From positions 186,001-250,000 of the forward strand of contig CAVRVO010000003.1 in assembly GCA_963724625.1 (NCBI GenBank): a stretch of DNA of 64,000 nucleotides, read 5' to 3'. The notes below the pieces were generated by a model, which saw only the letters and a list, made by a program, of their open reading frames with translations, had not been told where the DNA came from and made no database searches. The stretch is from DATBVX01 sp963724625. GTDB lineage: Bacteria > Pseudomonadota > Gammaproteobacteria > Steroidobacterales > Steroidobacteraceae. Positions within the stretch are counted from its first letter, which is position 1; every line of letters begins with the position of its first letter. The position numbers were made by a program, and so were the translations under genes. Positions 49,828 to 57,768 of this stretch are shown in pieces.

Positions 49828-50352
49828 CTACTTCTCGACGAGAGGATTTGGTCCGATCTCCGTATACGAGAGGTGACTGCTGGAAAACACGGCCGTGAGA
49901 TTTAGTGGCTGATCGCCCGCATTGACGAATGTGTGCGCAACACCGGCAGGAATTCGCACGATATAAGGACCCACCGCTTCGAAACGACGATCGCCAACGA
50001 CATAAGCCATGCGCCCGTGGTAAATCACGTGCGCCTCCTCAGTCTCATGAGTGTGCAGAGGCGGGCCCCCGCCCGGCTGCGTTTCGGTCATGATGAATGA
50101 CAGCGATTCGAAGCCGTGGTCAGCACCATTCATGAAGTAGCCTGCCTCTCCCGGCACGTCGTAGAAGCTGGTCATGTTCTCGAGCTTTACCACATAGTCA
50201 GAGCCATTGTGCGGATTCTTCGGTGCGCGCTCGTAGCTCTCGGTTGGTAGCTTGTCCGGCCCAATGTGAACATATCCGCGCGGTTCGCGATTCTCGCAAG
50301 CAGTCAGAGCCATGCCCAGAGCTACGATCGAGATGGCTGCGATGATACGCAT
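49828..50352 (-). CDS. Cupin-domain lipoprotein
   Basis: This 174-residue lipoprotein has a signal peptide with lipobox LTAC (about Cys19). The cupin has motif 1 PPLHTHETEEAHVIYHGRMA and motif 2 PYIVRIPAGVAHTFVNAGDQ, with His-x-His, Glu and a later His for a metal. An N-terminal FDxP-like strand DYVVKLENMTSFYDVPGEAG is also seen. It may act in the outer envelope on an unknown ligand. It forms a one-gene cassette between attC sites at 49743 and 50387. Confidence 0.84.
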   Translation of the reverse strand: MRIIAAISIVALGMALTACENREPRGYVHIGPDKLPTESYERAPKNPHNGSDYVVKLENMTSFYDVPGEAGYFMNGADHGFESLSFIMTETQPGGGPPLHTHETEEAHVIYHGRMAYVVGDRRFEAVGPYIVRIPAGVAHTFVNAGDQPLNLTAVFSSSHLSYTEIGPNPLVEK

Positions 50353-50386
50353 GGCTGTAACCTCGGATGCCACTGTTGCGACTGAC

Positions 50387-50470
50387 GCCTAACGTCCGCG
50401 TTGAGCGACGCGCTGCTGTGTTGTGGGTGCTTGCACTTCATTTCGCGTCTGCTCCAACGCGTTGTTAGGT
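50387..50470 (-). repeat. attC site (84 bp)
   Basis: GCCTAACGTCCGCGTTGAGC and GCTCCAACGCGTTGTTAGGT bound it. The middle has drifted (GGTGCTTGCACTTCATTTC). Confidence 0.85.
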
Positions 50471-50483
50471 TGCGGTCGTTTGG

Positions 50484-50899
50484 TCACCGCATCCACGGCC
50501 ACTTGTCCCTTTGGATCAGCGACGGTAGCTGCGCTGTGACCCCGAGAATCCCAATCGCCACCAGGCAGATCAGTATTGAAGCGAGGCTACCCCAATTTCG
50601 GCGACGTTGTGTATCCCAGCGAGTATGAAGTAGGTAACAAACAGCGCCCCAAATCCTAGGAGCGTCGTTGAGAAATAGAGAATTGCGTCTGACATGCTGA
50701 GAAGCACTACTTTTTGTGTCTTGGTCCACGTCAAGTGAGGCACGTTCGGAGCCGCTTTAGTCTCGCCCTTAGAATCGTTTTCCTTGGCGAGGATCCACTG
50801 AAACATGAATCCTCGATATGCCTGATAGGTAGAGACGAGGATTGACACTGCCGCATACCAGCACGGCACGTCACACATCTTAGGCATCACTACTGGCAC
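50484..50899 (-). pseudogene. Hypothetical membrane protein, frameshifted
   Basis: The first frame from 50899 encodes a membrane protein (VSILVSTYQAYRGFMFQWIL, TLLGFGALFVTYFILAGIHN) that stops early after GVASLQY near 50570. The overlapping frame continues with SILICLVAIGILGVTAQLPS and LIQRDKWPWMR, stopping at 50484 just before the attC. A one-base slip near 50580 would give a protein of about 138 residues with three or four helices. The cassette is intact in layout but the gene appears broken. Confidence 0.6.
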
Positions 50900-50919
50900 G
50901 CCCCCATGGATTGAGCGCG

Positions 50920-51007
50920 ACCTAACGTCCGCGTTGAGCGACGCGCCGCTGAGTACTGGAGGCTGGCACCTTATCCATTTCGCGCTCGCTCCAACGCGTT
51001 GTTAGAC
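50920..51007 (-). repeat. attC site (88 bp), first of the array
   Basis: ACCTAACGTCCGCGTTGAGC opens the left end and GCTCCAACGCGTTGTTAGAC closes the right. GGCTGGCACCTTATCC lies in the middle. It is the attC nearest the leading edge of the array. Confidence 0.85.
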
Positions 51008-51036
51008 CGCATCCGAGGCCAATAACCTCACGAGAA

Positions 51037-51510
51037 TCATTGAGCGAACACAGTTAGGGCGAGCGCTTGGAATACCAAGGCGATTACCGAGAGGACAGTG
51101 CGAATCGAGTGAATGTGCTCCCATCGGACCCAGAGCTGAGAGAAGTCAGGTGGAGGTGCGTCACTGTTCCATGTCATGAGCCGTCGGTTAATAGGAATGT
51201 TGACGGCTCTCGTCAGCCCGGCTGCAACCAGCAAGCTAAGCGACGCCGGCACCAGTAGCCAGTACGCGAGGATGGGCCCGTGAACCCGAAGTAGCACGGT
51301 CCAAGTGAGCGTGCCAATCACCGCAGCAAGTACGAGGGGCGGCATCATGCGCTGAAATATCTGATGAATGACCTGCTGAAGTTGAATGAAGCTGCCCGGA
51401 GTGAGGCGGGTCGAGGCGCGAGAGACGCCGGCACGATGCCCAAGGAAAATTCCTGCGATCAGGCCGGTCGAGACGAGCGCGATCAGTTGGGCGGCAGTCA
51501 GTGCAGTCAT
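51037..51510 (-). CDS. DUF1772 membrane protein (anthrone-oxygenase-like)
   Basis: This 157-residue protein has four helices (AAQLIALVSTGLIAGIFLGH, VLAAVIGTLTWTVLLRVHGP, YWLLVPASLSLLVAAGLTR, TVLSVIALVFQALALTVFA). The signature TRAVNIPINRRLMTWNSD and WVRWEHIHSIRT (NxxW...W...H..R) marks DUF1772. Fungal members are anthrone oxygenases, and bacterial roles are unknown. It is the first cassette, with a core-like GTTAGACC 46 bp upstream of its start. Confidence 0.82.
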   Translation of the reverse strand: MTALTAAQLIALVSTGLIAGIFLGHRAGVSRASTRLTPGSFIQLQQVIHQIFQRMMPPLVLAAVIGTLTWTVLLRVHGPILAYWLLVPASLSLLVAAGLTRAVNIPINRRLMTWNSDAPPPDFSQLWVRWEHIHSIRTVLSVIALVFQALALTVFAQ

Positions 51511-51768
51511 CAGACGTTTCTCCCTTGTATACAAAGCCGACTTTCGAATCGATGCGGTCTAACTCTAAGTAGACCGACGAATATGTGCTTTTAAATGCGC
51601 AAACATTGCGTCTATCTTTCCGCGCTATCTGTCTATCAACCACATGCGCGAGAAAGCGCGATAAAGCTCAGCGCAAAGGCGCAAACGTTCTGTCCAATCT
51701 GCTGAGGTCTAATGGAATCAAGGCGATCGTTCTGAATTAGCCGTATGGCCTGCCGTCGCAGCTCCCGG
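51511..51768. other. Leading edge of cassette array: candidate attI-type boundary, no gene
   Basis: This 258-bp stretch is clearly more AT-rich than its surroundings and holds no gene. GGTCTA-ACTCTAAG-TAGACC at 51556-51575 is a perfect six-pair hairpin containing GTTAGACC on the minus strand, the cassette-side core form. A second TTAGACC lies near 51712 (minus strand). In a complete integron, attI and a divergent integrase gene would lie here, but neither an integrase nor a recognisable fragment of one is seen. Confidence 0.45.
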
Positions 51769-52419
51769 TTAACGGTTGCCCTTGCGGAACTCAAAGAACG
51801 GATCGTCGCGCCGACCGGATATGACGTTTCCGGCCGAGTCGAAGGCGCGCTCGGATAACTTCAGTTCAGTGGTCGTGAGTTCCATCTTGACCTCGGTGCG
51901 TGCGCCTGATCCGCCTACGCCGCGACAACTCGCGGCGGAGCTGTGCCCGATAAACTGGTCGTCCGCGAAATCCCATTTCAGCTCGCACCCGCTCGTACTG
52001 CTCAGGTCATCGGGCACGATACTTTTGAAGATGTCGGGGCGATCGTGTCCGCGCACCCAACGGTCCGGCTCCTTGAAGTTGTAGATCGTCTGCGCGATCG
52101 CCTGCTCGTCGTAAGTCATCTCGAAACTGTAGAGCTGCTGACTCAGCACGTGCTGGGGATTCGTCGCGTCGGTTTGCTGCACGTAGTACGTCTGCTTGCC
52201 GATGATGTTGGCCTCGACCGCCACGATGTCGAGTGCGATCGGTGGGTGCACGTCCGCGACGTTGTGAGCGAGATCGGCGTCGACCTGCGCGCGGTTGTCA
52301 TACGCGCCGGGCAGCCATTCCGCGATCCGGCCGAGATCCTCTTCCCGCGCAGCTTTGTTGTTGGCGCAACCCGAGGCCAGTAGCGCGGCGCCGATCAGCA
52401 GGACATAAGCTCTTTTCAT
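51769..52419 (-). CDS. CpcT/CpeT-like lipoprotein
   Basis: This 216-residue lipoprotein has lipobox LASGC (Cys18). The CpcT/CpeT fold is visible: LGRIAEWLPGAYDNRAQVDA, IGKQTYYVQQTDATNPQHVL, QQLYSFEMTYDEQAIAQTIY, GCELKWDFADDQFIGHSSAA and SERAFDSAGNVISGRRDDPF. Cyanobacterial members attach bilins to phycobiliproteins. Proteobacterial lipoprotein homologues lack that context, and their ligand is unknown. It lies just outside the array on the same strand. Confidence 0.85.
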   Translation of the reverse strand: MKRAYVLLIGAALLASGCANNKAAREEDLGRIAEWLPGAYDNRAQVDADLAHNVADVHPPIALDIVAVEANIIGKQTYYVQQTDATNPQHVLSQQLYSFEMTYDEQAIAQTIYNFKEPDRWVRGHDRPDIFKSIVPDDLSSTSGCELKWDFADDQFIGHSSAASCRGVGGSGARTEVKMELTTTELKLSERAFDSAGNVISGRRDDPFFEFRKGNR

Positions 52420-52447
52420 GATGGCACTCCGTCGGCGAGTTTCTCGA

Positions 52448-54514
52448 TCAGGAACCCTTCAACCACTTGTCGAGCCAGGTGAGCACTTCCCGATGCCATT
52501 GCAGGCTGTCGTTCGGTTTCAGGATCCAGTGGTTTTCATCCGGGAAGATCAGGAGGCGACTTTCGATGCCGCGCCGCTGCAGCGCCGTGAACGCGGACAG
52601 ACTCTGTCCGTACGGCACCCGAAAATCCTGCTGACCAGCTGTCACCAGCATCGGGGTTCGCCACGCGGCGACATGGTTGACGGGGTTGAACTTCTCGTAG
52701 TTCTCCGGCTTCTCGAATTGCGGGCCGCCATGTTCCCATTCCTCGAACCAGAGCTCTTCGGTCTGGTAGTACATGCCGCGGCCGTCGAAGATGCCGGCAT
52801 GATTCACGATGCAGCGGAAGCCATCGCTCCAGTTGCCCGCGATCCAGTTCATCATGTAGCCGCCGTAAGAAGCGCCCATCGCACACGCGCGTTGGCCATC
52901 GAGCCACGGATACTTTTCCGTCGCGGCGGCGAGACCCTTGCGCAAATCCTCGAGCGGCTTGCCACCCCAGTCCTGGCTGATCGAATCGGTGAAGGCTTGC
53001 CCGTAGCCGGGTGAGCCGTGGAAGTCGATGAACACCACGGCATAGCCTGCGCCGGCATACACCTGCGGATTCCATCGATAACTCCACGCGTTGCCAAAGC
53101 TCACCTGCGGCCCGCCGTGCACGATGAAGGCGATCGGATACTTGCTGGTGGCCGTGAAGTCCGCCGGCTTCACGACGTAGCCGTAGACCGTCTCGCCGTT
53201 CCAGCCGCTGAAGGTGAATTGCTCCGGCGCGCCCATCGTGCGCGAGCCGAGCAGGGCAGCGTTGAAATGCGTGAGGCGTTGCGAGCGGCCGCCGCCCAGG
53301 TTGACGCTGTACAAGTCGACTGGCGCGGTGAGTGATGCGAGGCCGAACACGACCGATTGCGGTCCGACCGAGAAGTCCGTGACCTGGCCTTGCGCCTGGA
53401 CGGCATTTGCCTTGCCGTTGCGCATGTCGATGCTCCACAGCGAGTCCTGGCCAAGATTGTCGGCCGTGGCGTAGATCTGCCGGCTGTCCGGCGCGATCAC
53501 GAAGTGGTTGATCGAGCGGTCCCAATCCTTGGTGAGGGCGCGCACGGCGCCGCTCTTCAGGTCCTTCACCACGAGGTGAAAGCGATCCGCCTCGAACGTC
53601 GGGCGATCCATCGCCATCCACGCCAGCGTGCGGCCATCGGCGGAATAGCTCGGCTGCGTGTCCCACGCCTGGTTATCCGCGGTGAGATTGCTCGGCTCGC
53701 CGGTGCCGTCCGCCGCCATTTCGTAGACGTCGAAGTTGGTCGACCAGGGTTCGGTCTTACCCTTGATGCGCGCGGCGAATGCGACACGCGATCCGTCGGG
53801 GCTGAAATTGAACTCCTCATCGCCGCCCATTGGCCTGGAGGGCACGTCGGCGTCGAGTTTCCCGCTCAGGCTGACGGGCGCACCGGAAACCTTGCCGCCG
53901 GCGTCGAGCTGGATCGTATAGAGATGAGCCTGGCGGCCGTCATCCCAAGTATCCCAGTGGCGCACGAACATGCGATCGTGGACATGTCCGTGCTCCTTCG
54001 ACTTGGCGGCTTCATCGACCCGCTTCGCCGTGCATTCGAGGTCGGCGCAATCCGGGTACACATCCATGCTTACGGCGAGGCGATTGCCGCGCGGGGCGAC
54101 CTTGAGCGCATTCACATCGACCGGCAGGCGCGTGACCTGCATCGCTTCGCCGCCGTCGAGCGACAGACGCCACACCTGCGAGGTGCCGGAGCGGGTCGAC
54201 AGGAAGTACAGGCTCCGACTATCCGGCGACCAGCGCGGATTCGTGTCGTTGGCTGGATCGCGCGTCAGGCGACGCGGTTCGACCTTGTCGGAGTCGAAGT
54301 CGAGTAGCCACAAGTCCGCGCGCCGCTTGTCCGCATCCATGTCCGTTTCATGCACGGTGAAGGCGATATAGCGACCATCGGGCGACACCTGGGGATCGGA
54401 GACGCGATCGAGGCGCACCAGGTCGTCGACGCTGAAGGGTTTTTGATCTGCGGCTGAAGCCGCTTGAAAGATGAGGCTGCCGAGAACGGCGGTAAACATG
54501 AAGGACTTGTGCAT
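52448..54514 (-). CDS. Secreted prolyl-oligopeptidase family (S9C-like) peptidase
   Basis: This 688-residue protein has a signal peptide (FMFTAVLGSLIFQAASA). A propeller with WSPDSRSLYF and DGRYIAFTV blades is followed by a hydrolase domain. The hydrolase has VHGGPQVSFGNAWSYRW, nucleophile CAMGASYGGYMMNW, aspartate in TAGQQDFRVPYGQS and histidine in FPDENHWILKPNDS. The latter features match acylaminoacyl/dipeptidyl peptidase-like S9 enzymes. The start at 54514 opens the signal peptide. It probably cleaves peptides in the periplasm. Confidence 0.9.
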   Translation of the reverse strand: MHKSFMFTAVLGSLIFQAASAADQKPFSVDDLVRLDRVSDPQVSPDGRYIAFTVHETDMDADKRRADLWLLDFDSDKVEPRRLTRDPANDTNPRWSPDSRSLYFLSTRSGTSQVWRLSLDGGEAMQVTRLPVDVNALKVAPRGNRLAVSMDVYPDCADLECTAKRVDEAAKSKEHGHVHDRMFVRHWDTWDDGRQAHLYTIQLDAGGKVSGAPVSLSGKLDADVPSRPMGGDEEFNFSPDGSRVAFAARIKGKTEPWSTNFDVYEMAADGTGEPSNLTADNQAWDTQPSYSADGRTLAWMAMDRPTFEADRFHLVVKDLKSGAVRALTKDWDRSINHFVIAPDSRQIYATADNLGQDSLWSIDMRNGKANAVQAQGQVTDFSVGPQSVVFGLASLTAPVDLYSVNLGGGRSQRLTHFNAALLGSRTMGAPEQFTFSGWNGETVYGYVVKPADFTATSKYPIAFIVHGGPQVSFGNAWSYRWNPQVYAGAGYAVVFIDFHGSPGYGQAFTDSISQDWGGKPLEDLRKGLAAATEKYPWLDGQRACAMGASYGGYMMNWIAGNWSDGFRCIVNHAGIFDGRGMYYQTEELWFEEWEHGGPQFEKPENYEKFNPVNHVAAWRTPMLVTAGQQDFRVPYGQSLSAFTALQRRGIESRLLIFPDENHWILKPNDSLQWHREVLTWLDKWLKGS

Positions 54515-54585
54515 GTCGACTCTGACTCCTCGCAGGCAATTGGCGCGGGATTGTAAGAGGTCCCGCACCGACGTGCAGCGAAGCT

Positions 54586-55776
54586 TCAGGGTCGGGCGGC
54601 TTTCGGGCTGATCAAGGCGACCGCGCTGGTGTAGCCGTGAACCTGGGTGGAGCCCTGCACGGGCCCGATCTCGCCGCTGCAAAAGAAGCCCGCAATGGGC
54701 AGGTCGCCGAGGGAACGGCGCAGGGCGTTGCTGTCGTGATCGGCAGTGCCGTAGAGGCCCGAGCCCCGGCCGACGCAGGAGAAGAGCAGCGCGCCCGCGG
54801 GCGTGGCGTAGTGCTCGGCGCGATACCTGGAGAGTGCACGCTCGAGGTCCTCGGCGGACGACAACGCATCGCGGACGTGGAACTGCACAATACTGTTGGC
54901 TTCGAGCTTCGCGCCCACCCACAGCGAGCCGGTCTGCGGGTCCATGCCAAGGACATTGCGAATCAGGAAATCCCCTGCCTGCATGCTCGGGCCCTGGCCT
55001 GGCATTGCGAACCCGATAGAGAGCGTATGACCAACCAGTTCGCGATCACGCGCACTCAGGTTATCGAACAGTGCCGTCAGCACCTCGCGCGGCACGCGAC
55101 CATCGACCTCGCGCAGCAGATTCCCATGACAGGCGGTCACGAACATCGGGTCGCCGATCGGGCGGCATCCCTGGGCCACGATTGAATCGACGTGCACGTT
55201 GCCGCTGAGCGCGAGAAAGATTGCCCCGCTGCGATAGGTGTTGCGACCCAGGTACAGGAGATTGCTGCCGGGCTGCCGGCCACCGCTTGCGAGGCCGCCA
55301 ATCTTGAGCGAGCCGGGGAACGCGCGGTCGAGACCGGGAAGGATTTCCTCGGTTGCGAACGTCAAAGGATCCGAAACCAGCAGAAAGTGCGGACGCTTGG
55401 CTGCCTTTACATGCAGAGCCGCTTCCCAGGGCGCGCGTTCGGCGAATTGCGGTGGAAGATCGCCGCTCTCGACATGGCTTGGCGCCAGCTCGACGCCCGG
55501 AAGAATCGCCGCTGTGACCGCCACCGCGGTTTCCTTCTCGATCTCACGTCCCGCACCGATGACCCCGCTCGCACAGCAACCGAACAGCAGCGCATCGCTC
55601 CAGCGTCCGTGCACCAGCCGACCGAGGCTCACCTGTTCGGCGCCAAACGCACTGGTCACGAAGGCGATGACGAGATCGGGGTCCTGCGAGTCGAGCTGAC
55701 GGTCGATCTGGTCAAGGACATCCGCGACGGCGGCATCCAGCCGCGGGGCGGTGGAAATAGCGGACGCCCACAACAT
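54586..55776 (-). CDS. FIST N/C-domain sensory protein
   Basis: This 396-residue protein contains the two-part FIST module. The N-terminal part is LVIAFVTSAFGAEQVSLGRL and LLFGCCASGVIGAGREIEKE. The C-terminal part includes FLIRNVLGMDPQTGSLWVGA, AGALLFSCVGRGSGLYG and IAGFFCSGEIGPVQGSTQVH. FIST domains bind small ligands, probably amino acids, and often sit in signalling proteins. Here there is no kinase or cyclase output domain. The start at 55776 is the first ATG before the FIST domain. Neighbours do not reveal a partner. Confidence 0.87.
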   Translation of the reverse strand: MLWASAISTAPRLDAAVADVLDQIDRQLDSQDPDLVIAFVTSAFGAEQVSLGRLVHGRWSDALLFGCCASGVIGAGREIEKETAVAVTAAILPGVELAPSHVESGDLPPQFAERAPWEAALHVKAAKRPHFLLVSDPLTFATEEILPGLDRAFPGSLKIGGLASGGRQPGSNLLYLGRNTYRSGAIFLALSGNVHVDSIVAQGCRPIGDPMFVTACHGNLLREVDGRVPREVLTALFDNLSARDRELVGHTLSIGFAMPGQGPSMQAGDFLIRNVLGMDPQTGSLWVGAKLEANSIVQFHVRDALSSAEDLERALSRYRAEHYATPAGALLFSCVGRGSGLYGTADHDSNALRRSLGDLPIAGFFCSGEIGPVQGSTQVHGYTSAVALISPKAARP

Positions 55777-55786
55777 GGGCGCAAGT

Positions 55787-56455
55787 TTACGCCTGTGCTT
55801 TCGGAACCCCGAATGTCTCGGTGACCGGGTTGCGGAAGGTCTCTGCCGCAGCGGCGCGCGACCATTCTCCAAAGGCAGGATCGGCCAACGCGACCTGCAT
55901 GTACTCGCGCGATTCCGGCGACACCTCGGCTCCGTAAGTAGTGAAGCGGCTCACTACGGGCAAGAACATGGCGTCGGCGATGCTGTAGTCGCCGAGGAGC
56001 CATGGACCTTCCCGGCCGAAACGCCGGCGCGAGTCACGCCAGATTTCATCGATCCGGGCGATATCGCGCAGCAGTTCCGGCGTCTGTTCGACGCGCCGTC
56101 CGGTAGCGCGGATGTTCATCGGGCATTGCGAACGTAGGGCCTGAAAGCCGGAGTGCATCTCGGCGCTTACGGAACGCGCCAGGGCGCGCGCAGCGCGATC
56201 CTCCGGCCAGCCGCGGCCGGTCTTCTCCGCCAGGTGCTCAACGATGGCGAGTGAGTCCCAGATATGAAGGTCGTCGTCGATCAGGACCGGTACCCGGCCT
56301 GCGGGGCTGTACTTCGCGATCTCGGTACGAAAATCGTCCCGATAGTGCGTCAACGCCACCTCGGTGAACGGCTCATCGAGATGTTTGAGCAGGATCCAGG
56401 GGCGAAGGGACCAGGTTGAATAGTTCTTGAGGCCGATGATGAGCGTGAGAGACAT
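55787..56455 (-). CDS. Glutathione S-transferase
   Basis: This 222-residue cytosolic GST-fold protein has an N-terminal thioredoxin-like domain with Ser/Tyr at the active-site loop (IGLKNYSTWSLRPWILLKHL) and the cis-proline motif GRVPVLIDDDLHIWDSLAIV. A helical C-terminal domain follows (LLGDYSIADAMFLPVVSRFT, the N-cap motif). It conjugates glutathione to electrophiles. The start at 56455 is chosen at MSLTLIIG. It starts 114 bp from the divergent metZ gene. Confidence 0.9.
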   Translation of the reverse strand: MSLTLIIGLKNYSTWSLRPWILLKHLDEPFTEVALTHYRDDFRTEIAKYSPAGRVPVLIDDDLHIWDSLAIVEHLAEKTGRGWPEDRAARALARSVSAEMHSGFQALRSQCPMNIRATGRRVEQTPELLRDIARIDEIWRDSRRRFGREGPWLLGDYSIADAMFLPVVSRFTTYGAEVSPESREYMQVALADPAFGEWSRAAAAETFRNPVTETFGVPKAQA

Positions 56456-56568
56456 GGGGTGCTGCAATCTAAGCGAGGGCGGAGAACCACCAAAGTAGGC
56501 GAAGGGGCAGGGGCAAGGCAAGAAGACAATTGACGCCCTCCGTGGGCGTCTCTAGTCTGCCCGGCTCT

Positions 56569-57759
56569 ATGCATCGCTTCGATCCGACCGACAAGGGTCT
56601 CGCAACGCTCGCGGTGCGCGCCGGACAAACTCGCGGCGCCGAAGACGAGCACGCCGAGCCCATCTACACGACTTCGAGTTTCGTGTTTCGCGATGCTGCG
56701 CAGGCCGCGGCTCGCTTTGCGGAAACGGAACCGGGCAACATCTATTCGCGCTTCACCAATCCGACGGTGCGCTGTTTCGAGGAACGGCTTGCCGCGCTCG
56801 AGGGCGGCGCCGCCTGCGTCGCGACTGCGTCTGGAATGGGTGCGATCCTCTCCATGCTGATGGCGCTGCTCAAGAGTGGCGATCACATCGTGTGTTCGGA
56901 CAGCGTATTCGGTTCGACCATTACGCTTCTGAATCGCTTCTTTGCGAAGTTCGGCGTCTCAACGACGTACGTATCGCCGGATCCGGCCGAGAACTGGCGC
57001 AGCGCCATCCGGCCCAACACGCGCTTGCTGTATCTCGAGACCCCTTCAAATCCCCTCGCGGGAATCGCTGACATCCGCGCCGTCGCCGCGATTGCACGTG
57101 AGGCTGGATGTCTGTTCGCAGTCGACAACTGCTTTTGCACCCCCGCGCTGCAGAAGCCGTTCGAGCTCGGCGCGCACCTGGTGATTCACTCCGCCACCAA
57201 GTATCTCGATGGTCAGGGTCGCTGCGTCGGCGGCGCGATAGTTGGCGATCGCGAGCTCGTCGGGCGCGAGGTGTTCGGCTTCATGCGCAGTGCCGGACCG
57301 AGCATGAGCCCGTTCAATGCCTGGGTATTCCTCAAAGGGCTCGAAACCCTGAGCCTGCGCATGTATGCGCACTCGCGCAGTGCGCTCGAGATCGCGACCT
57401 GGTTGGAAAAGCAGGCCGGCGTTCGCAAGGTGTTCTATGCGGGGCTGCCCTCGCATCCGCAGCACGCGCTCGCGCGCGCACAGCAATCAGCATTCGGCGG
57501 CATCGTGTCATTCGAAGTGGAGGGCGGCCAGGCAGCCGCCTGGCGCTTCATCGATGCCACGCGGCTCATGTCGATCACCGCGAATCTCGGCGATGCCAAG
57601 AGCACGATCACGCACCCGGCAACCACGACTCACGCGCGCATCAGCGCAGAGGAACGACAGCGCGCCGGGATCACGGCGGGTCTGCTCCGCATCTCGGTCG
57701 GGCTCGAGGATGTGGCCGATCTCAAAGCGGACGTTGAGCGAGGCTTGTCTGCGCTGTAG
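56569..57759 (+). CDS. metZ: O-succinylhomoserine sulfhydrylase
   Basis: This 396-residue fold-type I PLP enzyme makes homocysteine from O-succinyl- or O-acetylhomoserine and sulfide. YTTSSFVFRDAAQAAARF opens the active site. NIYSRFTNPTVRCFEERLAA and ATASGMGAILSMLMALLKSG follow. The PLP lysine is Lys211 in SATKYLDGQGRCVGGA. AFGGIVSFEVEGG and TRLMSITANLGDAKSTITHP mark the MetZ branch of the Cys/Met PLP family. An ATG at 56530 is 13 codons upstream; 56569 matches the family length. It is divergent from the GST gene. Confidence 0.92.
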   Translation: MHRFDPTDKGLATLAVRAGQTRGAEDEHAEPIYTTSSFVFRDAAQAAARFAETEPGNIYSRFTNPTVRCFEERLAALEGGAACVATASGMGAILSMLMALLKSGDHIVCSDSVFGSTITLLNRFFAKFGVSTTYVSPDPAENWRSAIRPNTRLLYLETPSNPLAGIADIRAVAAIAREAGCLFAVDNCFCTPALQKPFELGAHLVIHSATKYLDGQGRCVGGAIVGDRELVGREVFGFMRSAGPSMSPFNAWVFLKGLETLSLRMYAHSRSALEIATWLEKQAGVRKVFYAGLPSHPQHALARAQQSAFGGIVSFEVEGGQAAAWRFIDATRLMSITANLGDAKSTITHPATTTHARISAEERQRAGITAGLLRISVGLEDVADLKADVERGLSAL

Positions 57760-57768
57760 CGGGCTTCT

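Noticed and set aside
38631..51007. Repeats as a CRISPR array
   Set aside because: Units are about 78-90 bp, palindromic, imperfect and separated by whole genes, not by short uniform spacers; no cas genes are present.
30728..51563. Cassette region as a genomic island of a transposon or phage
   Set aside because: No transposase, phage gene or tRNA border is seen; gene-by-gene attC spacing fits an integron better.
51769..52419. Phycobilin lyase function for the CpcT-like gene
   Set aside because: It is a lipoprotein with no phycobiliprotein context, so only the fold is claimed.
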